Virus record (IMG/VR): IMGVR_UViG_3300025128_000192
Span: 1 to 31,953 of that record
Reading direction: 5' to 3' (one strand)
DNA: 31,953 bases
DNA from: a virus
Shown: positions 24,895 to 31,693 of the stretch, one piece after another
Position numbering within the stretch: the first letter of the stretch is position 1
Layout: each line of letters opens with the position of its first letter
The notes under the pieces: generated by a model
Told to the model about the DNA's origin: nothing
What the model saw: only the letters and a program-made list of their open reading frames with translations
Databases searched by the model: none
Translations under genes and position numbers: made by a program

Positions 24895-26530
24895 CTGGTT
24901 CCTCCGCATCAACCTCAGAAAGTCTGCCTGTTTCTCTATCATACAGTAAATGTGTAGCCATGCCAACATCTCCTGTGTAGCGAGACTTCAATATCCGCAA
25001 GTGAGTTGTGTTAGATTCAACCTGATCATCTGCCTGTTGATTCCTCTCAAGTGCTATAACACAGTCGGATAATTGTGCTATAGATTGTGATCCTCTAAGG
25101 TGATTCAGACCAACAGTGACACCATTCTCATGGCCTCTATTGCCCTCTACTCTACGCAGGTGAGACACTAGCACCATCCCTGCACCTGTCTCCTCTACTA
25201 TGGAGCGTAGCTTAGTCATGATGCTGTCTATGGTACGCCTCTCATCCCCTTCAGCAGCAGAAGATACAAGCATATGAAGGTGATCAACTATCACCCACTT
25301 ACACCCACATCCTACGATCATAAACCTTATCTTAGAAAATATCTCATCAAGATCAGTGGCTCCAAAGTGAGCATGAATCCACACCCTGTCTTTGTTGTCA
25401 CCCTCAAACATCTTATTGAATGTATTGTCTAGTTGGTCTTTAGTAAACTCCTCTCTCACCTGATCAACGTAGAGCCTAGCATTAGATTCGATAGACATGA
25501 TACCATCAACTGTCCTTCTCCAATCCTCCTCCAATGCTATGACACCCACGTTGTCCTTAGTTTGAGAGATGAGCCAGTGCTCTAGCTCTCTGGTTACAGA
25601 AGATTTACCTAGACCTGTGCCTCCCGTCAGGGTTACAAGCTCTCCCTGTCTTAGTCCGTATAGCTTTTCGTTGAGTCCTTCCCACGGATAAGGCACAGAT
25701 TCTTTGCGTTGTCTGTTGTCAAACTTCTCCTTGTTCTCGCTTACGTTTAGTACACCAGAAGGTGTGTAAGTCTTTGCTGACCACCACTCACTAACGTAGC
25801 TATGGTGTCGGCCCTGACGTAACATATCATTAGCGTCTTTAAAATCTGTAGGCAGTGTAAGTATCTTTGCTTTAGCGGGGCTTAGTAATCTGGCTACCTT
25901 GATCGCAGCCTCTCTACCCTGCTTGTCATTATCAAAGTTAATGATGACGTTATCAAAAGACTCTATAAATTCTAGTGAGTTCTTCACATCCTTGACTGCA
26001 CCAGACGCACCATTCTTAATGGAAACGACAGGCCACTTAGAGCCAAGCAGTTCGTATGCTGCCATCGCATCACACTCACCCTCTACTAGTGTTATGTACT
26101 TACCTCCTGCCTTGAATAACTGCTCCCCAAAAAGCCCACTTCCTTGTGGATTCCCTCTCCAAGAAAACATCTTGTTAGGTTCCCGTACCTTGTAACCTGT
26201 TATCTCATTGGCTACATAGTAAGGGTATAGGTGACGCATGATCTGGTTAGAAGATTCATTTTTAACAGCCTTAACTCCATACTTCTTAGCTGTCTCTACT
26301 GATATACCTCTGTCAGTAAGGGCAACAAAGCTACCCTCTGCCTGATTCATTGCGTTGTTCCGATATGTTTGTATCTCATTGGTTGTGATTGTCTCCCCGC
26401 CTGTGGCCTTCTCATAGTCAGGAAACCTAGTCTCACAACTAAAGCAGTAACCGGAACCATCTTCGTTGACAGAGACAGGATCACCGCCTCCACAACTAGG
26501 GCAGGGTAAGTGATACTTTGCGAATGTCAT
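24875..26530 (-). CDS. T7 gp4-like primase-helicase
   Basis: The 551-residue protein has the gp4 layout. A zinc ribbon lies at Cys10, Cys13, Cys29 and Cys32. A Toprim primase follows (LVEGECDAMAAYELL, NFDNDKQGREAA). The C-terminal RecA-fold helicase has Walker A GGTGLGKSS, Walker B VIVDHLHML and a DNA-binding/arginine-finger region RGSQSIAQLSDCVIALERNQ. It makes primers for lagging-strand synthesis and unwinds the fork ahead of the polymerase. Length is close to T7 gp4A (566). The zinc ribbon is intact, so full primase function is expected. It starts at ATG 26530, two bases after the preceding stop. Confidence 0.95.
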   Translation of the reverse strand: MTFAKYHLPCPSCGGGDPVSVNEDGSGYCFSCETRFPDYEKATGGETITTNEIQTYRNNAMNQAEGSFVALTDRGISVETAKKYGVKAVKNESSNQIMRHLYPYYVANEITGYKVREPNKMFSWRGNPQGSGLFGEQLFKAGGKYITLVEGECDAMAAYELLGSKWPVVSIKNGASGAVKDVKNSLEFIESFDNVIINFDNDKQGREAAIKVARLLSPAKAKILTLPTDFKDANDMLRQGRHHSYVSEWWSAKTYTPSGVLNVSENKEKFDNRQRKESVPYPWEGLNEKLYGLRQGELVTLTGGTGLGKSSVTRELEHWLISQTKDNVGVIALEEDWRRTVDGIMSIESNARLYVDQVREEFTKDQLDNTFNKMFEGDNKDRVWIHAHFGATDLDEIFSKIRFMIVGCGCKWVIVDHLHMLVSSAAEGDERRTIDSIMTKLRSIVEETGAGMVLVSHLRRVEGNRGHENGVTVGLNHLRGSQSIAQLSDCVIALERNQQADDQVESNTTHLRILKSRYTGDVGMATHLLYDRETGRLSEVDAEEPDEFTSL

Positions 26531-26532
26531 AC

Positions 26533-26853
26533 CTAATCCTCTTGCTTGTATGCCTCATTAACATTAGGGGTTGAGGGATCGTCACCTACATACTGGCCCT
26601 TCTCATCTCTAGCCCGTTCACGTTCTATTAAAGTTTCTTCATGACATTCCGTGTCCATTATGTCAGCTCTCAAAGACTGAAGTGCTTCTCTAAGTATCAT
26701 TACCTTATCACTTAGCTCACTTAATTCTTTCAAAGCTTTCTGGGCTAACTTAAATTTCAGCTTACCCTCAACACTAAAAAGGGAGACATTATAATCTCCC
26801 TCCTCAGTCCTGAATACTGCCGTTGTTGATGGAGCATCAGGGTCTATATTCAT
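26533..26853 (-). CDS. Hypothetical protein between SSB and primase-helicase
   Basis: The 106-residue product has a short beta-rich start (AVFRTEEGDYNVSLF) and a central helix with heptad-like leucines (KALKELSELSDKVMILREAL), probably a coiled coil. The tail is charged and disordered (ERERARDEKGQYVGDD). It overlaps the SSB stop by ATGA. Its place between two fork proteins suggests a replication accessory. No family recognised. Confidence 0.7.
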   Translation of the reverse strand: MNIDPDAPSTTAVFRTEEGDYNVSLFSVEGKLKFKLAQKALKELSELSDKVMILREALQSLRADIMDTECHEETLIERERARDEKGQYVGDDPSTPNVNEAYKQED

Positions 26854-27293
26854 AGTTCATCCTCCTCCCCTAAAGATTCTTCTACGTCAAACTCCGCACC
26901 TGCCGGAGCATTATATTCCACAAGGTCAAGAACCTGCATGGCTTGGAAGTCTAACCCACTCCAATCACCGCTCTCCCACTCACGGAATTGAACCTTAACC
27001 CTAGAGCCATTACCTACCTGACAATCTAAGGGCTGCTTGGATTTGTCGAACAGCTTGGGGGCAGGTCGTGTATGCACCTGACCTGACTTCCTGTCTGTCC
27101 AGTTTACCTTACGCTTTATAACTAGCGCAGTGCCTACGTCTTCCATCTCTTTGACTTGCTTTGCAAATCCCTTACGCTTGTACTCTTCTGCTACCTCTTG
27201 ATCTACTACAAGGTTCACGGAAAAGACAGGCTCAAACTTAGTGTTGGGTGAAAGAACACTCGCCCAATACGCTTTGCCTTCTAGTACAGCCAT
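26850..27293 (-). CDS. T7 gp2.5-like single-stranded DNA-binding protein
   Basis: The 147-residue protein starts MAVLEGKAYWASVLSPNTKF, a pattern shared with T7 gp2.5-type SSBs. An OB-fold-like beta-rich body follows (PVFSVNLVVDQE, GTALVIKRKVNW, GSRVKVQFREWE). The tail is strongly acidic (FDVEESLGEEDEL), as needed for contact with polymerase and helicase. It coats single-stranded DNA and coordinates the fork. Start ATG 27293 has GAGGAGA upstream. The 43-base gap before it is one of the longer spacers in this operon and may hold a promoter, though none is clear. Confidence 0.85.
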   Translation of the reverse strand: MAVLEGKAYWASVLSPNTKFEPVFSVNLVVDQEVAEEYKRKGFAKQVKEMEDVGTALVIKRKVNWTDRKSGQVHTRPAPKLFDKSKQPLDCQVGNGSRVKVQFREWESGDWSGLDFQAMQVLDLVEYNAPAGAEFDVEESLGEEDEL

Positions 27294-27336
27294 ACTATAT
27301 CTCCTCTGTTTAGTTTATATGTGTATGGTAACACAG

Positions 27337-27549
27337 TTATTCTTTTTTGTCAAGCACTTTTTTAATTAATTCTAATTCGTCTGACTCATCATGTTGTGTT
27401 GGGTGGTTGTGGACTATACCCTTATGCTTGACATAGCCCCTCTTAGTTTCCCTATGCTTATCCTTATGCACCTGATTCTTATTGAATTTGTGTGCGTGTT
27501 TAGCAACTAGGTTCCTATTTTTTAACTGGCTTGGTGGTGCTCTTCTCAT
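27337..27549 (-). CDS. Small Lys/His-rich basic phage protein
   Basis: ATG 27549 is preferred (AAGGGGG upstream) over 27603, giving 70 residues beginning MRRAPPSQLKNRNLVAKHAH. The first 45 residues are highly basic with many His (FNKNQVHKDKHRETKRGYVK); the end is acidic and helical (DELELIKKVLDKK). The pattern 'RNxVAK...FNK....KD.......G..KHK' is one I associate with small conserved proteins of T7-like marine phages, function unknown. It probably binds nucleic acid. Confidence 0.65.
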   Translation of the reverse strand: MRRAPPSQLKNRNLVAKHAHKFNKNQVHKDKHRETKRGYVKHKGIVHNHPTQHDESDELELIKKVLDKKE

Positions 27550-27772
27550 TTTAACCCCCTTAAAAAAGTAGAAGCAGCCGCACCCCACTGCCACAATACC
27601 CACTACTCACGTTGCTTTCTGCTAACAGCGAACTAATTGTTTTCTCGGATATCCGACTGTTAGTTTCTAGTCATAGGACTTTATTGAGCATCCTATTTCA
27701 TACAACTTTGTAGCCTCCCCCTTTTTGCTTCTGGAACTTAGGAGCAAACATAAAATTAATTATGTTGTAGGT
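27550..27772. other. 223-base noncoding gap with palindrome and inverted repeat
   Basis: This is the longest stretch of the right arm without a credible gene. It contains the perfect 12-base palindrome TCGGATATCCGA (27645-27656), flanked by the inverted pair CTAACAG (27622-27628) and CTGTTAG (27657-27663). An AT-rich near-palindrome CATAAAATTAATTATG lies at about 27749-27764. Frames here on the minus strand are 17 codons or less. It may be a regulatory site or replication start zone; the sequence alone does not say which. Confidence 0.45.
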
Positions 27773-27907
27773 CTACTTTAAATCTTTATCTTTCCTGTAT
27801 CTTTCATCTAATCTCTTAAAGTCTCCGTCAAAGTATGCCATTATAATCGCATATAAAAAAAAGTCAACTACTAATACAAGCAAAAATAATATATAGCCTA
27901 CTATCAT
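27773..27907 (-). CDS. Single-pass small membrane protein
   Basis: The 44-residue product starts at ATG 27907 with AAGGAGA eight bases upstream. Residues 2-24 form one transmembrane helix (MIVGYILFLLVLVVDFFLY). A charged cytoplasmic tail follows (YFDGDFKRLDERYRKDKDLK). Its start nearly touches the upstream gene's stop. Small membrane proteins like this in early phage regions often act on host membrane functions; no specific role is visible. Confidence 0.7.
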   Translation of the reverse strand: MIVGYILFLLVLVVDFFLYAIIMAYFDGDFKRLDERYRKDKDLK

Positions 27908-28054
27908 TTAATCAATCTCCTTATCAGACTCAGCAGTATCCACTAACAATTTAACTGCTTCACGATACTCTATATCTTTCCTGTTGTCAAGAGGTAATCC
28001 CTCAAGTGTATCCAGAAGCAGCCTCAAATCTTGGTAGGTGCTTTCTAATATCAT
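27908..28054 (-). CDS. Small acidic hypothetical protein
   Basis: The 48-residue product (MILESTYQDLRLLLDTLEGL...) is a mostly helical, acidic protein. Its ATG 28054 overlaps the stop of the DUF932-like gene (ATGA). Its end carries the ribosome site of the next gene. Tight coupling on both sides supports it as real. No family recognised. Confidence 0.65.
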   Translation of the reverse strand: MILESTYQDLRLLLDTLEGLPLDNRKDIEYREAVKLLVDTAESDKEID

Positions 28055-28941
28055 GCAGCCTTCTCCAATTTAGGAAAGCTATTCAATATATCCTGTACTT
28101 TCTTCTGTCTCATGAGTGAAACATTAGCTTTGCTACCCTTAGTTGGTGCATGAGTAGCCCAATCTGTGAAAGCATTATACAATGCCCAGTAATTTCTACC
28201 CATTGCCTTAGAATAATGGTTCTTATACTTCTCCATAATGTAGTGGTAGCCTGTGCTTCTGGTTCCCCTTTCCGCTACCCCTGTGTTGGATAGACCTAAC
28301 AGATTCGATGTTAGTGTTGCAGGAGTAGAGCACCTTAGTTTAGCCCAGTGATGCCATAGCTCTGCCTCTTTCTCAAGAACCTCTACACCCCTGCTAATAA
28401 TTCTAGCACCCTGATCTATGCTCAGTCCTCTTGTATGCCTAGACTTATACATAGCAGTAGCATTATCAGTAAATATCTGGCCGTTGTCGCACATCCACTG
28501 CCTAGCACCTACACTAAGTACCAGTGGTGAAGAACCATCAAAGCTATTCACTCCTAAGAAACTTAGCGTAGCACTATCGCCGTCCGGTGTAATAATCTTA
28601 TGAGCAGGTAGCTCTAGGTTATAGATCATCCTAGCACCCTTGTTAGCAATCTTAATAGATTCCTTAACACCAGTAGCATCTACCGTAGCTCGTTCGACTG
28701 ATGAACGTATAGCCTCTATCACTGGTATATGTTCAGTGATGTTGTAGTTTCTGCTATGGTATCCTAGCACATCACCAGTGTCAGGTCTAATAGATACAAC
28801 CCGACCCGTTATCTCTACGCTGTTACCGTAAGTATCTTCGTAGTGTACTGGCCTTACGTCAATTGGAAAGTCAGCCAATCCATACCCTGCTGCCCGTAAG
28901 TTATTGATATGTATTGTATTTTTATACATTGCTTCTATCAT
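28051..28941 (-). CDS. DUF932-like phage/plasmid protein
   Basis: The 296-residue product shows the layout of the DUF932 phage/plasmid family. It includes VVSIRPDTGDVLGYHSRNY, a central FDGSSPLVLSVGARQWMCDN with the conserved 'C.NG' (CDNGQIFTD), and a following RHTRGLSI. The C-terminal third is helical and basic (WATHAPTKGSKANVSL). The family's function is unknown; members occur near recombination and replication genes. Start ATG 28941 has GGAG eight bases upstream. It is the first sizeable gene after the tRNA and small-gene block. Confidence 0.65.
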   Translation of the reverse strand: MIEAMYKNTIHINNLRAAGYGLADFPIDVRPVHYEDTYGNSVEITGRVVSIRPDTGDVLGYHSRNYNITEHIPVIEAIRSSVERATVDATGVKESIKIANKGARMIYNLELPAHKIITPDGDSATLSFLGVNSFDGSSPLVLSVGARQWMCDNGQIFTDNATAMYKSRHTRGLSIDQGARIISRGVEVLEKEAELWHHWAKLRCSTPATLTSNLLGLSNTGVAERGTRSTGYHYIMEKYKNHYSKAMGRNYWALYNAFTDWATHAPTKGSKANVSLMRQKKVQDILNSFPKLEKAA

Positions 28942-28967
28942 TCTTTATCTCCAAGTTATAATTTATT

Positions 28968-29129
28968 TTACATGAGGTAAACTACAGGGTCATCCTTAGT
29001 CCACTCTACATCTTCGTAATCTTCTTCGTAACTACCTAGCCTATACCTACGCATAGGTTCGTAGTCCTCATCACCTACTCTGTTAGGATCATCCGGTAAT
29101 GTCCTCCAATCTGTGTAAACCCTTGCCAT
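28968..29129 (-). CDS. Small acidic Tyr/Asp-rich protein
   Basis: The 53-residue product starts at ATG 29129 behind AGGGGA at normal spacing. It is rich in Asp, Glu, Arg and Tyr (VGDEDYEPMRRYRLGSYEED) and highly charged, possibly a DNA mimic or small adaptor. It is separated from the next gene by 26 bases. Evidence is the ribosome site, composition and gap filling; no homology recognised. Confidence 0.6.
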   Translation of the reverse strand: MARVYTDWRTLPDDPNRVGDEDYEPMRRYRLGSYEEDYEDVEWTKDDPVVYLM

Positions 29130-29154
29130 TTTATTTCCCCTAATTAAAATTAAA

Positions 29155-29229
29155 TATGGGTAGGATAATAGGGATTGCCTATTCCAAGCATCCGGTTTAG
29201 GCTACGCATTTCTGCAAGCCATACCCATA
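29155..29229 (-). ncRNA. 75-nt structured noncoding element next to tRNA-Cys
   Basis: The ends pair perfectly over eight bases (TATGGGTA at 29155-29162 with TACCCATA at 29222-29229). On the minus strand the inside has an arm GGCT-T-GCA-GAAA-TGC-GT-AGCC capped by a GNRA tetraloop. A second hairpin AATAGG-CAATC-CCTATT is extended by GG/CC across an AT bulge. All frames are blocked. It is tRNA-sized and starts seven bases after the tRNA-Cys 3' end, but has no recognisable T-loop or anticodon arm. Confidence 0.45.
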
Positions 29230-29236
29230 ATAAATG

Positions 29237-29310
29237 TGGAGACTACGGCAGGAATTGAACCTGCATATATGGATTTGCAATCCACTGCATCACCCTTCTG
29301 CCACGCAGCC
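29237..29310 (-). tRNA. tRNA-Cys (GCA anticodon)
   Basis: The 74-base gene folds as a full cloverleaf. The acceptor stem is GGCTGCG with CGTAGTC (two G-U pairs). The anticodon stem-loop is GTGGA-TTGCAAA-TCCAT. The T-arm is GCAGG-TTCAATT-CCTGC, with discriminator T and an encoded CCA. The anticodon GCA reads both Cys codons. The anticodon region closely resembles bacterial tRNA-Cys. It lies between small early genes and is read on their transcript. Confidence 0.93.
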
Positions 29311-29315
29311 TGTAA

Positions 29316-29498
29316 TTAATAGTCCTCTAAATATCCTATGTCATTGTTATAGTTGTCAGACACTCTCACAACTACGTCATTGTCCTCATCAGTAGTAACA
29401 TCAAAGGTAAACTCTGAGTCATACTGAGCCTTCATAGAATCGTATGCCGACTTCAGTGTATCATACTTGTATGGTTTAGTGCTCAATAACATTATCAT
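29316..29498 (-). CDS. Small hypothetical protein upstream of tRNA-Cys
   Basis: The 60-residue product starts MIMLLSTKPYKYD; the third codon (29492) is an alternative start. It has an N-terminal helix (LKSAYDSMKAQYDSE), then beta-like strands (FTFDVTTDEDNDVVVRV). It overlaps the upstream gene by 23 bases and stops six bases before the tRNA. No family recognised. Confidence 0.55.
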   Translation of the reverse strand: MIMLLSTKPYKYDTLKSAYDSMKAQYDSEFTFDVTTDEDNDVVVRVSDNYNNDIGYLEDY

Positions 29499-29778
29499 CT
29501 ACCCCATATTTTGTCATGCCATATATCTTATTCTCTAAGAACATGACAATGATATGTCTTATCATATCTCCAAAGTGATAGTAGTAATCCTCATGCGGGT
29601 ACATCTTGTGTATCATTTTCTCAAACCTATCCTCACTAGTCTTATCAACTATCCCTAACGCCCCGTCAATATAGTCTACAAAGTGTGCCTTAATTGTTGG
29701 AGCAGTAACGTGATTACTGGCCCAGAATTGTGCCCACTCATCATCTATTATTGTGTAAAATTCTTTTCGGTAACTCAT
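29476..29778 (-). CDS. Hypothetical early protein
   Basis: The 100-residue product is acidic and rich in aromatic residues and His (EDYYYHFGDMIRHIIVMFLE). It is mostly helical with no Cys and no clear membrane segment. It starts at ATG 29778 and overlaps the next gene by 23 bases. No family recognised; position in the small-gene block suggests a host-interaction role. Confidence 0.6.
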   Translation of the reverse strand: MSYRKEFYTIIDDEWAQFWASNHVTAPTIKAHFVDYIDGALGIVDKTSEDRFEKMIHKMYPHEDYYYHFGDMIRHIIVMFLENKIYGMTKYGVDDNVIEH

Positions 29779-29908
29779 GTTTCTTGCCTCGATTAAATAC
29801 GGTAGAGATTACAAAGGTGTAGCAGTTAGCGCAATAAATCTTATCACCGCTGATCCTTACTACACCTTTAGTAGTACACCCCTTAACATTGCATATAGTA
29901 TTAGGCAT
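29741..29908 (-). CDS. Small zinc-ribbon-like protein
   Basis: The 55-residue product (MPNTICNVKGCTTKG..., KIYCANCYTF) has two Cys pairs, CxxxxC at 6/11 and CxxC at 26/29, spaced as in a zinc ribbon. The tail is basic (RGKKHELPKRILHNNR). ATG 29908 overlaps the upstream stop by eight bases and the C-terminal 38 bases overlap the next gene. A mini zinc ribbon is suited to binding host RNA polymerase or DNA; that is inference. Confidence 0.55.
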   Translation of the reverse strand: MPNTICNVKGCTTKGVVRISGDKIYCANCYTFVISTVFNRGKKHELPKRILHNNR

Positions 29909-30098
29909 TTACTTTATGCCAACCTTCGTTGATTTCCTCATTACCTTGAGTGTCTCTAACAGATACTTTGATTTCTTTAAGGGCATTAGGCTTCTCAATA
30001 TAAAAGCTACGCTTGAGAAAATGAAACCCTATAAATACTGGGCCATTGCTAATACCTGTACGGTTCTTGACTGATCTAACTCTATAAATAGTTTGCAT
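29901..30098 (-). CDS. Hypothetical small protein
   Basis: ATG 30098 is preferred because GAGGTG lies just upstream; an earlier in-frame ATG at 30113 overlaps the previous gene. The 65 residues (MQTIYRVRSVKNRTGISNGP...) are basic and beta-rich (FYIEKPNALKEIKVSVRD). No family recognised. Confidence 0.55.
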   Translation of the reverse strand: MQTIYRVRSVKNRTGISNGPVFIGFHFLKRSFYIEKPNALKEIKVSVRDTQGNEEINEGWHKVNA

Positions 30099-30102
30099 CT
30101 TA

Positions 30103-30291
30103 TTACACCTCATAAGTTTTATGTTTAAATGTATACCCTAGATCATCCTTAATTAGATTCACTTCCTGCCTACTAAAAGTTTTCTTACCTATCAACTTTG
30201 ATAGTGCAAGTGACTTACTACAAGCCGGATAGATTCTATCAACTCCATAAACCTTTTTAATTTCTACTGTTAATTCTTGATTAATATTCAT
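30103..30291 (-). CDS. Hypothetical small protein, first gene after the second promoter
   Basis: ATG 30291 (MNINQELTVEIKKVYG) is preferred over 30297 because GGGAA sits at a usable distance. The 62-residue basic product contains a helix-turn-helix-like stretch (LSKLIGKKTFSRQEVNLIKD). It lies 37 bases downstream of the -10 box of the second promoter. A small DNA-binding role is possible but unproven. Confidence 0.55.
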   Translation of the reverse strand: MNINQELTVEIKKVYGVDRIYPACSKSLALSKLIGKKTFSRQEVNLIKDDLGYTFKHKTYEV

Positions 30292-30327
30292 TATCATTTC
30301 CCATTGCGTCTTTAAAAAACTATATAG

Positions 30328-30356
30328 ATAGTAACATATTTTTAAACTAAAGTCAA
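30328..30356 (-). promoter_or_regulatory. Sigma70-like promoter P2
   Basis: On the minus strand TTGACT (30356-30351) is followed after exactly 17 bases by TACTAT (30333-30328). The -35 matches five of six consensus bases and the -10 four of six. The upstream 22-base element ends four bases before the -35. It would drive the block from 30291 leftward. Confidence 0.6.
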
Positions 30357-30360
30357 GTGA

Positions 30361-30382
30361 TTGTTACAATTTGTTTCAATTA
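30361..30382 (-). repeat. 22-bp promoter-linked repeat, copy 2
   Basis: Identical over 22 bases to the copy at 30964-30985. Minus-strand core TTGAAACAAATTGTAACAA is itself two near-identical 9-mers set 10 bases apart. It lies four bases upstream of the P2 -35 box and covers the stop codon of the preceding gene. Confidence 0.85.
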
Positions 30383-30576
30383 ACAATAGGCCAGTTATAA
30401 TCTGCAATCCTAAACGAGACAACCTTCATAGTAGTGCCGTAGTCTTCTTCTATTGTATTCCTGACCTCTTCCGCATGACCTTTGTGGAGGTAGAATATCT
30501 TGCTATCCTGACTAGACTTCTCCATATCTACCTCTATCTCCGTTCTATCTGTAGCTATCAGCGTATAAATTCTCAT
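30376..30576 (-). CDS. Hypothetical small protein
   Basis: The 66-residue product (MRIYTLIATDRTEIEVDMEK...) starts with a beta strand, continues with a helix (HKGHAEEVRNTIEED) and ends in strands (TMKVVSFRIADYNW). This looks like a small ferredoxin-like alpha/beta fold. ATG 30576 overlaps the upstream stop (ATGA). Its stop lies inside the 22-base promoter element. No family recognised. Confidence 0.6.
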   Translation of the reverse strand: MRIYTLIATDRTEIEVDMEKSSQDSKIFYLHKGHAEEVRNTIEEDYGTTMKVVSFRIADYNWPIVN

Positions 30577-30749
30577 ATCACATCACCTGTATCTGTCGTT
30601 ATAAATTGATCTGTGTTCTTATCATAGAATACACCTAGCCTATCTGTTATTTCTTTAAATGCTTCGGCATATCCTACGTCATCAGAGTTATTATACTGCG
30701 CGTAATCTGAATTGTCTAGTAGTATCTGTAGTGCTTCGTTAATTGTCAT
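30573..30749 (-). CDS. Small acidic hypothetical protein
   Basis: The 58-residue product (MTINEALQILLDNSDYAQYN...) is acidic and helical, ending DQFITTDTGDVI. It overlaps the upstream gene by 11 bases and the downstream gene by ATGA. No family recognised. Confidence 0.6.
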   Translation of the reverse strand: MTINEALQILLDNSDYAQYNNSDDVGYAEAFKEITDRLGVFYDKNTDQFITTDTGDVI

Positions 30750-30903
30750 TTTCTTTTTCCTCTAGCTCCCAGAGTAATTTAAAATATGCGTCTGATCTTT
30801 TCCAAAGCTCATCATGAAGCTCTTTAAGACTATAATAATCTTTATCTTCTTTTAATCCAAAGGCCAGTGTATACAGGCCGTCTAAAAAATCATTAGTATT
30901 CAT
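30739..30903 (-). CDS. Small acidic helical protein, first gene after promoter P1
   Basis: The 54-residue product (MNTNDFLDGLYTLAFGLKED...) is strongly helical and charged. ATG 30903 is preceded by AAAGGA ten bases upstream. It lies 27 bases downstream of the P1 -10 box. No family recognised. Confidence 0.6.
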   Translation of the reverse strand: MNTNDFLDGLYTLAFGLKEDKDYYSLKELHDELWKRSDAYFKLLWELEEKENDN

Positions 30904-30930
30904 TAGTATTTATCCTTTAACTTGGTAACC

Positions 30931-30959
30931 AGTATATAGTATGTAGTATGCTATGTCAA
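30931..30959 (-). promoter_or_regulatory. Strong sigma70-like promoter P1
   Basis: On the minus strand TTGACA (30959-30954, perfect -35) is followed after exactly 17 bases by TATACT (30936-30931, five of six -10 bases). The 22-base repeat ends four bases upstream of the -35, the same geometry as P2. It would drive the small-gene block from 30903. Confidence 0.8.
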
Positions 30960-30963
30960 TACT

Positions 30964-30985
30964 TTGTTACAATTTGTTTCAATTA
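30964..30985 (-). repeat. 22-bp promoter-linked repeat, copy 1
   Basis: Exact second copy of the element at 30361-30382. It fills the space between the stop of the GP88-like gene (30986) and the P1 -35 box, and is A+T-rich like an UP element. Confidence 0.85.
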
Positions 30986-31693
30986 TTAACCGACTGCTAT
31001 TAGGTTATCGTTAATTACTTTAGCCATTGATCGACCATGCGCCACGTAAGCGATTGTTTCTGCTGACTTATTCCAACATTCTCTACATGATCCGCACTTG
31101 CCATCATTCTCATAGGCTCTACAGATTACAGCATTTTTATCCTGCCTAACTCCATCATGATCGCTAGAAAATACAGCGTCAATATCTTTCGGTAGTATTG
31201 TGCTGCTAGTCTTAATACTATTCAATCTGAATGTGCTAAAGTTTACCTTTTTACCTTGCACACTATCACTTGATAATCTTACAACAACGTTATCAAGTTT
31301 ATTCATTCGCTCTATTACATCCGCAAATTTTGAAAACTTATACTGTCTAGTCGGTAGCCAATGCTTAACCCATTGCGTACGCTCCATAACTTGATAGATT
31401 TTCTCTGCTAGTTTGATATGATACATATCGCCACTGTCGAACCATCTAAAATATCTATGATTGTCCAACTCTGCTACCATATCATCTACCCAATCATCCC
31501 GTTTCCAATCCTCTTTATTATGGATTCTAGGAGCCTTGACGTTAGGGAATCTATAGTTACCACCTCTAGCATAGCATCCCTTGCAAGCGTCTACTAGGCT
31601 ACCATCCTGTTTTCTAGCAGCCGGACAGGTATTCAAAGCTTCTAGACTCCAACTATGACAGCCTAGCTTACTTGTTTTAGATATTTTAATCAT
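30986..31693 (-). CDS. GP88-like Cys-rich phage protein
   Basis: The 235-residue product resembles the phage GP88 family. It has an N-terminal GCHSWSLEALNTCPAAR and a CKGCYARGGNYRF cluster, then FRWFDSGDMY and LPTRQYKFS. It continues with VVRLSSDSVQG and a C-terminal cluster CRAYENDGKCGSCRECW. Seven or more Cys in two groups suggest a metal or iron-sulfur site, and the order of motifs recalls radical-SAM-like folds. The family function is unknown. ATG 31693 overlaps the upstream stop (ATGA). It is the largest gene of the rightmost block. Confidence 0.65.
   Translation of the reverse strand: MIKISKTSKLGCHSWSLEALNTCPAARKQDGSLVDACKGCYARGGNYRFPNVKAPRIHNKEDWKRDDWVDDMVAELDNHRYFRWFDSGDMYHIKLAEKIYQVMERTQWVKHWLPTRQYKFSKFADVIERMNKLDNVVVRLSSDSVQGKKVNFSTFRLNSIKTSSTILPKDIDAVFSSDHDGVRQDKNAVICRAYENDGKCGSCRECWNKSAETIAYVAHGRSMAKVINDNLIAVG

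Noticed and set aside
25899-26195. 98-residue + strand frame opposite primase-helicase
   Set aside because: Antisense shadow of the Toprim domain, with no start signal or context.
27698-27751. 17-codon minus-strand frame (MFAPKFQKQKGGGYKVV)
   Set aside because: No ribosome site and too short; could be a leader peptide but nothing supports it.
29155-29229. A second tRNA
   Set aside because: Right size and closing stem, but no T-loop pattern and no five-base anticodon stem on either strand; reported as a structured element instead.
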